Shown piece by piece: positions 11,328-20,708 of a stretch of DNA of 64,000 nt. The notes under the pieces were generated by a model. That model ran no database searches, was not told the DNA's origin, and worked only from the letters and a program-made list of their open reading frames with translations. Each line of letters opens with the position of its first letter. Positions within the stretch are counted from its first letter, which is position 1. A program made the position numbers and the translations under genes. The stretch covers positions 65,104,932-65,168,931 of the forward strand of contig OZ020270.1 of the NCBI GenBank assembly GCA_963971225.1, in the 5' to 3' direction. The DNA is from Melieria omissa. Its lineage: Eukaryota; Arthropoda; Insecta; Diptera; Ulidiidae.

Positions 11328-11524
11328 GTGTGTACCAGTGTTGTGCGCGCTCGCTTGGTAGGAACAGTTGAAACCCCTTGCACATCACTGACAAAGTAAG
11401 GTTTGATACTAGGGTGCACAGCTACTAGTGCAATGATAGAAAAATGGAATGGTTGAATTTGAATTGAATAGAGTGAGAGTTGGATTGAATGAATATTGAA
11501 TATTAAACTTGAGTGAACCGTAAC
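11328..11524 (-). repeat. LTR-like sequence, copy 1 (minus orientation)
   Basis: About 195 bases recur at 43786-43984 with only a few differences. On the minus strand it begins TGTTACGGTTC and runs towards TACACACA, giving the TG...CA shape of an LTR. It lies about 110 bases past the end of the minus-strand gypsy pol, which is where a 3' LTR should be. Its far end may be cut by the Helitron-side junction. Confidence 0.65.
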
Positions 11525-11638
11525 AGAACACGGCTTCGTTATAAGGCCTGTCGAAAGAACGAACCGGAAAGATAAGGTTAGCTAATTGTGATAGTAATGG
11601 GGGAAAAAATAGAACAACACTACTTTATGGTATGACAT

Positions 11639-13290
11639 TAATACCGTGTGAGATTACCTTCCATGCCTTCTACAAGCCCTAACCACTATTAATTCGTACC
11701 CCTACACTTTTTCTTATATTAATTTTTAATATTACCTGTTAACCATTATTTTTCAAAGTTTCCGTGCAGTGTTTATACTCCTTTGAGAGGTTGAAAAATC
11801 TACTATTAGAAAAAACCTTTTTTAATTTTTTTTATTATATAATGTCTCTGTTATTAATTTTTGAACAGAACAACTTCAAAAAGTAACAACTTAAAGTGGG
11901 CACTAATAATTCGTACGATCACAAATGAAAGAAACATTAATATCGTGTTACATCTCCGTTTGCTGCGATTACAGCCTGGCATCGACTTTGCATTGAAGAA
12001 ATAAGTTTCTGACACTCTTCCGGTGTAATAGAGTCCCAAATCTCTTCGATTTTGTTTTTTAGTTCCAAGAGGGTTCGTGGGGGCTCATTCCTCAATCTTA
12101 TTTTCATTAGGGCTCTATTGGACTTAGATCTGAGCTAAATGAAGGCCAGACAAAAACTAAAACTTCAACATTATTGTTGTGGAACCGTTTTTGAAGAATT
12201 AATATGAGAAATTGAAAAATTAATATGAGAAAAAGCGTAGAGGTACGAATTAATAGTGGTTAGGGCTTGTACATCATATAATGCATTTCCAACCTTCTTG
12301 CGTATGCGACATATGACAAATTTGGGATTAAACTTAGCATTTTTAGCATTTCCAGCTTTGCTGAGAGCAAAATTTTGACGATATACGACCTGTCCTTCCT
12401 TGTACTTAACCTTGCGCATTCGCAAGTTATATGTTTTTGCTGCTTTTTCGTGAGCCAACTCCAAATTCTTTCTTATGTTTTCTCTAATATAACCGAGGCG
12501 GTCAGGTGGCTTTAGTAGAACTTGGACTTTATCCAAACAATTTAACTTTTCTAAAACAAGGTACGAAGACCCATGCTGAACCATATTTTGTCCAAAAAGG
12601 GCAAAGTAAGGTGAACAATTTATTGAAGAATGATAGTCGCTTCGAAGTATAGATAAAATTTGTGGAATGTATCTATCCCATTTGGAGTGGTTACTATCTT
12701 CGCGAATCAAGTATCTGATTTTTGTTATGATTTCCCTATTTATGCGTTCAGAAGCGTTAGCTTGAGGTGAATACAGTCCTGTTTTGATATGAGTTACCCC
12801 GTAGTCATTCAAAAACTTGCTCATTTCTTTTGATATGAACTGCCTTCCATTGTCACTATGCAGGTACTGAGGTACACCAAAGGTCGGAAAAATTTCATTC
12901 TGCAAGAAACCGATAACATTGCTGGAGGTGGCTGTACGCATTGGCTTTAAAAACATAAACTTTGACAAGAAGAATAAAAAGAAACTGGTTTTTTGACTTT
13001 GTGCATGGATAAGGACCAAGAAAATCGCAGTACATGCGCTGAAAAGGTCTTTTGGATACGAATGATTTACCCATAGGTGGTCTTGAAATCCCGTTTGAGC
13101 ATTTTATAGTTTTGCATTCGTGACAGTTAAGCACATATTCCCTAACATCTTTTGCCATTCGAGGCCAGAAATATTTCTGTCGAATGCGGGCTAAAGTCTT
13201 TTCGAATCCGCCGTGGCAACTCGCATCGGAATTATGCGCAAGCCGAATTGCTTCACGAGTCGGACCTGCAGGTAGCCATAAACGCCATAG
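11639..13290 (-). pseudogene. pol: Ty3/gypsy Pol: integrase region (minus strand)
   Basis: Read on the minus strand, the HHCC-type zinc region (CHGGFEKTLARIRQKYFWPRM, then CHECK) is followed by the integrase core: Asp in MYCDFLGPY, Asp in LHSDNGRQF and Glu in NASERINREI. A C-terminal basic domain ends near 11639 after GNALYDV. The frame is broken near 12960, between the first two core motifs, and is split by a Tc1 remnant at 11673-12269, after which the last dozen codons continue. The host element once integrated itself with this enzyme; this copy cannot. Confidence 0.85.
11673..12269 (-). mobile_element. Tc1-like transposon remnant (C-terminal transposase only)
   Basis: Inverted repeats start CAAGCCCTAACCACTATT at both ends and extend, imperfectly, for about 55 bases. 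TA duplications are at 11671-11672 and 12270-12271. On the minus strand, about 12111-11970 encodes a typical Tc1 transposase C-terminus (KIEEIWDSITPEECQKLI, then SMQSRCQAVIAANG), while the catalytic domain is gone. It is inserted in the last codons of the gypsy pol. Confidence 0.88.
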
Positions 13291-13291
13291 C

Positions 13292-14102
13292 CTATCTCCT
13301 CTCTATCTCCTCTTCTATACCTTTCCTAAACTGAACACGCTTGTAAATAAAACCGTCGGATAAACAAGTGTCAGGCAGTAGCTCCTGATTCTCTTGAACG
13401 CCCTGACGAAGACTGCGATATTGTTCAGTATCAAAGGCAGGAGAAGTCAAGTCGATTTCGCAGGGTGCTTTATAATCCGGTGTAAGTGCGTCTACGTCGA
13501 ATCTCGACAACGTATCTGGAACGACATTTAACGATCCTTTTCTGTGCTCCATGGTGAAATTGTAGCGCTGAAGCACCAAGGACCATCTCGCTAACCTGCC
13601 ACTGAGGTCCTTTTGCGTCATTAACCATTTGAGCGACGAGTGATCTGTAAGGATGCGAAACGTCGTGCCTTCGACGTAAGGTCTCAATCGCTTTACGCTA
13701 ACTACAGCCGCCAAACACTCTAACTCCGTGACAGTGTAGTTACGCTGTGCCTTATTTAGTTTTTTGGAGACAAATGCAATCGGCCATTCTTTACCGTCGA
13801 CATCAAGCTGATAAAGCACACCACCAACACCAATTTTCGATGCGTCGCATTGTATAATAAACTCCTTCGAAAAATGTGGCTGGGCGAGAACAGGTGCAGT
13901 TGATAATGCTTGTTTTAATTTTTCAAATGCGTTGATTGCTTCTAAAGTTAGTTTAAATGGGCCAGCAGATCTTCGAAGGCAATCTGTAAGCGGGCCATCA
14001 AGATCGGCAAAATTCGTTATAAATGAGCGATACCAATTTGCCGTACCAATAAAACGGCGAATTTGGCGAGGTGACTGGAAAATTTTTCATATGAGGAAGT
14101 AG
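13292..14102 (-). pseudogene. pol: Ty3/gypsy Pol: RT thumb and RNase H (minus strand)
   Basis: The minus strand shows the RT connection (QIRRFIGTANWYRSFI), the RNase H start IIQCDASKIGVGGVL, the ELECLAAV block and TDHSSLKWL, ending with the chromodomain-free linker HRKGSLNVVPDTLSRF. This is a standard gypsy RNase H. The RT palm that should precede it is absent: the coding sequence jumps from the RT N-terminus (at 15145) to the thumb across a palindromic insertion, so roughly 150-170 residues, including the catalytic YxDD, were lost. Confidence 0.85.
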
Positions 14103-14104
14103 TA

Positions 14105-15142
14105 CAGTAAGTTGGTATATTTTACTAAAAAAAAATACTTAATGGCTGAAATTTTGAGGGTGTGTTCGGGGGCATGTCCTGAGTCTAAAACTGAGTTTTC
14201 GTATTCGAGGGGGTGGGGGAAGATACTACCCCCTGCTTATTTAGGGGTGAGCTCGTTTTAATTCCTTATCTCCGGTGCTATTGCTCGTACCGACAAGTCC
14301 GAGGGATCAAATTTGTGGGGAATAAAATTATCTATCTAATGATAATAAAATCGAGGTCATAGGTCGATAAGGTGAATCACAATGGCCGGTCAAAGGTCAA
14401 AAGTGAGGGATAGTTTTTGTTTTTCGTGAATACCGTGAAACCGGTAGGTTTTTCGCATACTGCTTTAATACCATTTTAAAGTAATTGAAATTACCTACAA
14501 AATGAGTGCTCGAACACTCATCTACTATAAATAGTTTGCCGTCAATCCAACGACCAAGTTGACCGCGCGCGCCGATGTTGACCGCGCGCGCTGTACGTGC
14601 GAGCACGTAGAGAGTGCAATGTATGCGCAATGAGTACTTCTCGCGCCGTGCGCGGCTCAACATCGGCGCGCGCGGTCAACTTGGTCGTTGGATTGACGGC
14701 AAACTATTTATAGTAGATGAGTGTTCGAGCACTCATTTTGTAGGTAATTTCAAGTACTTTAAAATGGTATCGAAGCAGTATGCGAAAAAACTCTCGGTTT
14801 CACGATATTCACGAAAAACGAAAAACTTCCCTCACTTTTGACCTTTGACCGGCCATTGTGATTCACCTTATCGACCTATGACCTCGATTTTATTATCATT
14901 AGATAGAAATTTTATTCCCCACAAATTTGATCCCTCGGACTTGTCGGTACGAGCAATAGCACCGGAGATAAGGAATTAAAACGAGCTCACCCCTAAATAA
15001 GCAGGGGGTAGTATCTTCCCCCACCCCCTCGAATACGAAAACTCAGTTTTAGACTCAGGACATGCCCCCGAACACACCCTCAAAATTTCAGCCATTAAGT
15101 ATTTTTTTTTAGTAAATGTGATTTATTTGTCTCTATTTACTG
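14105..15142. mobile_element. Foldback element: two ~460-bp near-identical inverted arms
   Basis: The outer ends are CAGTAA...TTACTG with TA duplications (14103-14104 and 15143-15144). Left arm about 14125-14582 and right arm about 14657-15120 are almost perfect reverse complements with a spacer of about 75 bases. Only the outermost 20-35 bases of the two ends differ in length. Each arm carries a TATAAATA motif and GC-rich CGCGCGCG tracts near the centre. The protein frames in the two arms mirror each other and look like by-products of the palindrome. Confidence 0.9.
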
Positions 15143-15144
15143 TA

Positions 15145-16236
15145 CTAAAGAGGATATGAGTCTTTCTTCGTAAGCGAATTTACTTTCCTGGAATCGATGC
15201 AAAGTCTGACTTCTCCTGGTTTCCTCACCAAAACCACAGGACTACACCAAGGAGAATTTGACTCTTCAATCACACCTAATTTCAACAAACGCTCGACTTC
15301 TGCATATGCTTCAGCCTGACGAGGCGGGGAGAGCGGAAAGTGCTTTGACTTCACTGGCACAGCGTCGCCTGTGTCAATGTGATGCTGTAGTAAGCTTGTA
15401 CATCCTAATCCCAGCCTCGCAAACGAGGGAAACTTCAAAATTACTTTTTAAAACTCTAGGCATTCTTCCGGACTCAAGTCGTGCATGTTCACATTTTTTA
15501 ACTCGTTAAGGGACAATGTGGATATTTCAGATATTATATGTGGTGCTAAGGCAAAGCTACGCCAGAAATCGACGCCGAGATGAACTTCTTGCATTAAGGT
15601 TGGAACGATATAGAAATCGATTGTTTTCGTGACATTTTTGTATGTGACGGGTAATGAACAAAACCCTAGCACAGGTTGTTTTGTGCCATCTGCCGTAGAC
15701 ATGGAAGATTTAATGGGTCTAATCAAAATGCCTTTGCGGCTGAGAAAAGATTATGAATTTTTCCCAAGTACTGAAACATGTGCACCAGAATCTAAAAGTG
15801 CCATAAAAGTTTCATCGCAAATCGTAATTTTAGCGTAAGGTCGATCATCGTTGTGGATAACAGTGGGCTCAATTAACTTTCGGTTAAACTTCCGTTTCCG
15901 GTATCGATGTCTATATTTTAAAACCTTAATGGCTGTACTACTTCCAGTATTAAAAATCTTGGCTCTTGCATTTTTATACAAAAGTTTCCGCTGATGCAAA
16001 GATAAGCACGAATTGTCGGTTTGACAAGCAATATCGCGTGAAGTTGGCTTTAAAATAGCCATCGGGCCTGCTTTTCCTTTTACTGAAGCAGGACAACAAT
16101 CGATTGGTTTTGGAGAAATAACTTTCTCGGGGCTTATTGGGCCGAACGAGAGTCCCCGGAAGCTAACTCGCTCGGTTTCCGGTTTCCCGAGTGGTTGTTT
16201 GTGCAATTTGGCGTAACTACGCCAACCTGTCCGCAT
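15145..16236 (-). pseudogene. pol: Ty3/gypsy Pol: protease and RT N-terminus (minus strand)
   Basis: A single minus-strand frame has two in-frame TAA codons (15751-15753 and 15448-15450). The protease motif LLDSGAHVSVLG is at about 15755-15790. It is followed by the HLGVDFWRSF block and then the RT fingers: HFPLSPPRQAEAYAEVERLL, SPWCSPVVLVRKPGEVRLCI. The frame ends at KKDSYPL against the foldback element. Two nonsense codons and loss of the palm make it inactive. Confidence 0.85.
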
Positions 16237-16530
16237 TTAAAGCAAAATAAGTTCCATTGTTCTTCTGGACAATAAATATAAGTGTGGCCTTATGTTCGAC
16301 AATTCCAGCACTGTAATTTCGAATAATCCGGATGGTCAACGACAGAACCTCAACGCTTCAAGTTGAGGATCGCTAACATCATCGTCGCTGCCAGTACCAT
16401 GCAACTCATTCAATTGCCGATTCTGATTGGACACGATTGGTGAGAATTTGCTTTCGCGTATCAACTTCTCTGCCTTGCGAGCCAAATAGTTATGGTCACC
16501 CCAATTCAAGAGAGATCGTCTTGGAGTGAG
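16237..16530 (-). pseudogene. gag: Ty3/gypsy Gag C-terminus with zinc knuckles (minus strand)
   Basis: The minus strand reads a nucleocapsid-type segment (NWGDHNYLARKAEKLIRESK) followed by two CCHC-like knuckles: CWNCRT-stop-GHTYIYC and CFKCGQVGVVTPNC. A stop codon interrupts the first knuckle. It lies directly upstream (minus sense) of the protease and overlaps its frame. Upstream the gag is cut by the R1-clade LINE; a gag of the same orientation at 37738-39045 may be its missing front part. Confidence 0.7.
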
Positions 16531-17308
16531 GACGTGTTTTCACCGCGATCCACGAAAAGTCTCTGTTAAGTTAGGACAAAGTGTCAAACAAGTTTTCTAA
16601 GTGAGTGAAAAGGCTCTCCGAGTGAGTTGTGTGTTGATCTGTGCTAACTAATTTGCCGCGAGTGACTCCCTGAGGCGATACAGGCTGTATTCTTCGAGCC
16701 GCCGCGTTTTGGCAGCTGAAGTTTTCAGCGAAGGCGAAGGTAAGGGACAGCAAGAAGCATCGCACAGAGCAAATTGAGCGCAGCTCAGCAACGGAGAACG
16801 GAGGTGAGCAGGACGTACTTCAACAACGAATAGGTGTGAAGAGTGCGAAACAACTGAACCGCAGCTGAGGTCGCTGCATCAAAAAAAAAGCTCTTCGCTG
16901 CACGAGGCTCCGCCCACATAGTAGCACGGACGACAACCATCCACCCGACTGTCGTTTGAGCACGGTACGGCAAGAGGTAAGTCTCCACAACAAAGTAGCA
17001 GTGACACAAACCAGCACCGAGAGCGTCGACGAAAGTGCGGCGAATTTCGGACGGACGAGCATGCGACTCAGTTTGAGAGCATGTCTAAGTCCCCAAACAA
17101 GGTCAGCGGCAGTGTTGCCGCTGAAAAATTTTAAAAAGTCGCAGAAAAAGTGTCACAGCCGCAAAAAAAGTGTCAAGTGATCCAATTTTGTTATACCATG
17201 TATATAAGGATAAACTTTCATTATTTCACATTTCGAAACTCATTACTTTTAATGAATCCAAGGCCCAATATGCATGTTTCGTATTTACGTGATATACTTA
17301 CTTATCCA

Positions 17309-17636
17309 GCAGCCGCCGTGGCTCAGTTGGTTAGTGCGCGGTCCAGCGAGTCGCATGCAGAGCGACGCAAGATCGAATACTGCATGTAGTAACACCTAAA
17401 AAAATAACGGGAAACTCGTTTTCTCTTTCGGTGGCTGTCCTGTCAGCTGGAAATGGCAAACCTCTGAGAGTAAAAATTGCCTATGAAAAAGCTCCCAACC
17501 TGCCGTTCGGAACCGGCATAAAACTGTAGGTCCCTTCCACCCGCGTACAAAATTCACACGCACAACACGGGTGGTTGCGGGAAGCTAGGCCTTAGTCTCG
17601 CGTAAGCGGGCTGTCGTGCCAATCAATTATTATTAT
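17309..17636 (+). mobile_element. tRNA-derived SINE
   Basis: A 328-base element sits between 14-base duplications TACTTACTTATCCA (17295-17308 and 17637-17650). Its head has a good Pol III A box (TGGCTCAGTTGG, 17319-17330) and a degenerate B box (AGATCGAATAC, 17370-17380), so it derives from a tRNA. The body is about 250 bases without coding capacity and the tail is a short TTA repeat. It would need a partner LINE for movement. The perfect duplication suggests a fairly recent insertion. Confidence 0.92.
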
Positions 17637-17924
17637 TACTTACTTATCCATTGGGAGCCATCAAAATTTATTTGGCACAAATAACTTAGGCAATGCCACA
17701 AAATAGCGCATTAATTCAGATTAGTTTTGTACATTTTGCGGGAAAACTTTGACATTATAAAAGGGTTGCAAGTAGTTTAAATGTTGCCAGACGTATAAAA
17801 TCTAAGTACTTAAGTGTCACCTTTGAAAAGTGAATACTAAACGGAAGGCATATTTGAGTATTGAGTATTTTGAAACACGCAAAAATAAAAAAAATTAACT
17901 TTACGAAACAATTTTCAAAATGTA

Positions 17925-18826
17925 GGGGAATTCTTTGTAAGGTGCCACTCTTTGTAATGTGCCACTCCTGCTCGATTTTGATGTTCCAGCAATCCAAACA
18001 AAAAAATTCCTACCGTCATTTAAGGTACAACATAAATTTTAATGCGGTTTTTAAGGGAAAAAAATGTAAAATTTGGTTAAGAAAAAACTTAAAAATAAAG
18101 CTGAAGGTTTTTGTTGCGGTGAAAAATAAATCAAATACGTCTAAAAAACTAAGGTAAATATCAGTGTTGGACTTAATTTGTAATGCTTTTTCATAATCCG
18201 AAATGATATCCGAGCATATCGTAAGAGAAGAACATTTATTCAATGATTTCCAAAATGGCGTGAAAATGTAAAATGGCACCTTTTTTTCTTTGTAAAGTGC
18301 CACCCCTCTTTTTTCATTTTATTTGTGATACTGTATCAGTAAAATGACATTTCTTGCTCGGAATCGTCATTAAAATGAATTTAAAGTGTTAGTCAATTTT
18401 TCTCTAATCCTATCATGAGGCAAAAATTAGTTGTGTGTATTAATGTCCATATAGTTATTCGTTTAATTCGTTACCATTCAATATGCATTTGGCTTTCGGT
18501 CATTTTCTATTCAATTCGAATTAAATTCAATAACCTTTCGTAAATTTTCTAAATCATGCATTTTTACTTGAGATATCTACGTCTCTTGCGATTTTTTTAG
18601 GGGATGGCACTTTACATTAAAAACTTTTAGGTTGTAGATTTTTAACACTTTGGGAAATTGGCTGGAAAATTAGTATTTACAAAAAATTCAAATGAGGTGT
18701 TTCCTTGGATCATAGCTCTTTAAACCATCTTTCCATCGGTATATTAACATTGGCGATAAGTTAATTTTCTAACGAGTTATACGCAAAAAGTGCCACCATG
18801 TGGTGGCACATTACATAGAATTCCTT
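17925..18826. mobile_element. TA-flanked MITE inside the hAT-like element
   Basis: Terminal repeats of about 24 bases (GGGGAATTCTTTGTAAGGTG... against AAGGAATTCTATGTAATGTG...) are flanked by TA (17923-17924 and 18827-18828). It has no recognised transposase. The motif GTGCCAC and its complement recur at least six times inside it, near both ends and in the middle. Confidence 0.85.
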
Positions 18827-19041
18827 TACATATAAACTTTTTGATAAAAAAGGGGGCAAAAGTCGCATGATTTGGAAGAAAAGTGTCAAAATAAGCCTAT
18901 TTTTAAAAAGTCGGTGTCAGGTGGCATCGGTCTCCAAAAAGGGTCAATTTGACACTTTAGTCGCACAACGGCAACACTGGTCAGCGGCACTCATGGCAAC
19001 AGAGCAGCGGCAAACTGCGATGCGGCGCCGAATCCATTTAA

Positions 19042-19319
19042 CCCTCCGATGGGCAGTAAATAGTTACTACACATTTGCACTTTGTCGTCTGGCCAGACGA
19101 AAACTGGGCGAGGCTTCTGACAAAGGTAAAGCACAATGACAGATGACGTTAATTATGTTAATATGGTAGGCAACATATGTAAGTATATATATATACAAAT
19201 TATGTTCATATATACTAACTTAGTTACCCACAAGTACACTGTAAAAGGGAGATGAATCTGTGAGTTTTTTATTTGTTTGAACCATTTCGTCTGGCCAGAC
19301 GACAAAGTCCATCCGAGGG
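19042..19319. mobile_element. 278-bp piggyBac-type MITE
   Basis: The ends CCCTCCGATGG and CCATCCGAGGG are flanked by TTAA (19038-19041 and 19320-19323). The palindrome CGTCTGGCCAGACG lies just inside both ends. The end sequence resembles that of the large piggyBac at 51177-60642 (CCCTTCGATGAG). It lies in the LINE between its 5' region and ORF1. Confidence 0.9.
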
Positions 19320-19493
19320 TTAAAGCGAGCACAAAGCTGGCCAGATCACCTGTGAGGGGAGCGTCAAGTGCCGCGCTGGCGAGTCAACAACAGATGACGT
19401 TCCGAGCCCTCCGCGCACACGCAGCCACTCGGTTGCTGCTTCAGCAGGCGAGCGCAATGATGCCGCGGAGCCACACGATAATGCATACAATGC

Positions 19494-20708
19494 GTGCGAT
19501 GCTACTCTATCGGCACTCGGCAAGAGACTGAAAGAGTTGATGAGCATAATAGAGGGCAAAAACACATCAACCAGCCGATGAAGAGCGTAGTTAGCAGCAT
19601 TGCCGAATTGTACGAGCGACTAGCCATGCAAGTCTCTAACGGCAACAACAACTTCAAGGCAGCTACTAACACTTGTGCAACGCAGACTGAGGAAAAGGTA
19701 ACCACTCGCGGTAAAAGACTGAGAGCAGCGAACGATGGTAGTGCAGGTGCGGCAGAAAATTCACCACAGCAAAGCAACAAACGCACGCGGATTGTGTCAC
19801 CAAACATAAAGCGGAGTGCGAACAAAATGCAAGGTGGGGAAGCCAAAAATACCGACAGGCAGCTGAGCGAGCAAGCGCAGAGCAGCAGGTCGCAGCCAAT
19901 CAGCGCAGCGATCGGGCAAGCGCAGCCAGGACGCCAGCAAAATGACTGGGTGAAGGTGCAGGCCAATCAAAAGCCTAAGAAAAGGGCAGCTCGCCCTGAT
20001 GCGCTGGTCGTTAAGGTAACTGGCCAAACTACATATGCCGACATGTTGCGGAAAGTGAAGGCCGCGCCAGAACTGAAGGAGCTGAGTCTCAGCGTTAACC
20101 AGGTTCGAAAAACGGCCAAGGGTGAGCTGCTATTCGAACTGAAGAAAGCAGCCAACCCAACAACTGACGTCATGGACCAGGCGCTGGAGAATTTTCTGCG
20201 GAATGAAGCGGAAGTAAAGACGCTGACGCAAACGACGACCGTAGAGTTAAAGGACTTGGACGAAATCACGACAGCCGATGAGGTTATTGCTGCAATAAAG
20301 CGGCAAGTCCCGGAGGCTGCAGGCATATCAGCGGCGGCTCTTAAAACGTTGCGGCCAAGTTTCGCCGGAACGCAAATGGCTGAACTAGTCCTACCGACAA
20401 ATATGGCCAATGCAGTGCTGAAGGTGGGCAAAATCCGCGTTGGTTGGGTGCAGTGTCGCATCCGAGAGAAAATCCGGATGCGCCGCTGTTACAAATGCAT
20501 GGGCTTCGGGCACCTGGCCAGGGACTGCAAGAGCGTAAATGATTGGTCCGATCTATGCCTGCGGTGTGGCGAAAAAGGCCACAAGATTAGTGACTGCGCC
20601 GCGACGCCAAAATGCATGCACTGCGCACCAAACAAGCTGGAAGCGAGCCACGTTACTGGCAGCTACAAGTGCCCAGTCTACCAGGCGGCTGTCAAAAACC
20701 GCAAATGA
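19494..20708 (+). CDS. R1-clade LINE ORF1 (Gag-like, nucleic-acid binding)
   Basis: A frame of up to 404 residues has a Gln/Lys/Ser-rich N-terminal half and ends with three Cys-His motifs: CYKCMGFGHLARDC, CLRCGEKGHKISDC and CMHC...H...C. This triple-knuckle layout is characteristic of R1/I/Jockey-group ORF1 proteins, which coat element RNA. Coding-like sequence in a different frame upstream (about 19450-19575, ALGKRLKELMSIIEG) suggests that the true N-terminus was lost to a frameshift near 19575. The stop overlaps the ORF2 start as ATGA (20705-20708), suggesting coupled translation. Confidence 0.88.
   Translation: MRCYSIGTRQETERVDEHNRGQKHINQPMKSVVSSIAELYERLAMQVSNGNNNFKAATNTCATQTEEKVTTRGKRLRAANDGSAGAAENSPQQSNKRTRIVSPNIKRSANKMQGGEAKNTDRQLSEQAQSSRSQPISAAIGQAQPGRQQNDWVKVQANQKPKKRAARPDALVVKVTGQTTYADMLRKVKAAPELKELSLSVNQVRKTAKGELLFELKKAANPTTDVMDQALENFLRNEAEVKTLTQTTTVELKDLDEITTADEVIAAIKRQVPEAAGISAAALKTLRPSFAGTQMAELVLPTNMANAVLKVGKIRVGWVQCRIREKIRMRRCYKCMGFGHLARDCKSVNDWSDLCLRCGEKGHKISDCAATPKCMHCAPNKLEASHVTGSYKCPVYQAAVKNRK

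Larger units (their letters stand above)
17110..18979. mobile_element. Non-autonomous hAT-like transposon
   Basis: Terminal repeats CAGTGTTGCCG and its reverse complement are flanked by the 8-base duplication GTCAGCGG (17102-17109 and 18980-18987), the hallmark of hAT elements. No transposase was found. It is inserted in the LINE 5' region and itself holds a SINE and a TA-flanked MITE. Confidence 0.88.

Noticed and set aside
14397..14841. Two open frames with the same protein segment on opposite strands
   Set aside because: They are mirror images produced by the palindromic element, and the shared peptide has no recognisable domain.
17309..17385. Possible tRNA gene
   Set aside because: The A box is good, but the B box is degenerate, no cloverleaf closes, and the sequence is the head of a SINE with target duplications.
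19502..20461. Long minus-strand open frames opposite LINE ORF1
   Set aside because: They are shadows of the GC-rich coding strand; the plus strand has the zinc knuckles and the ATGA link to ORF2.
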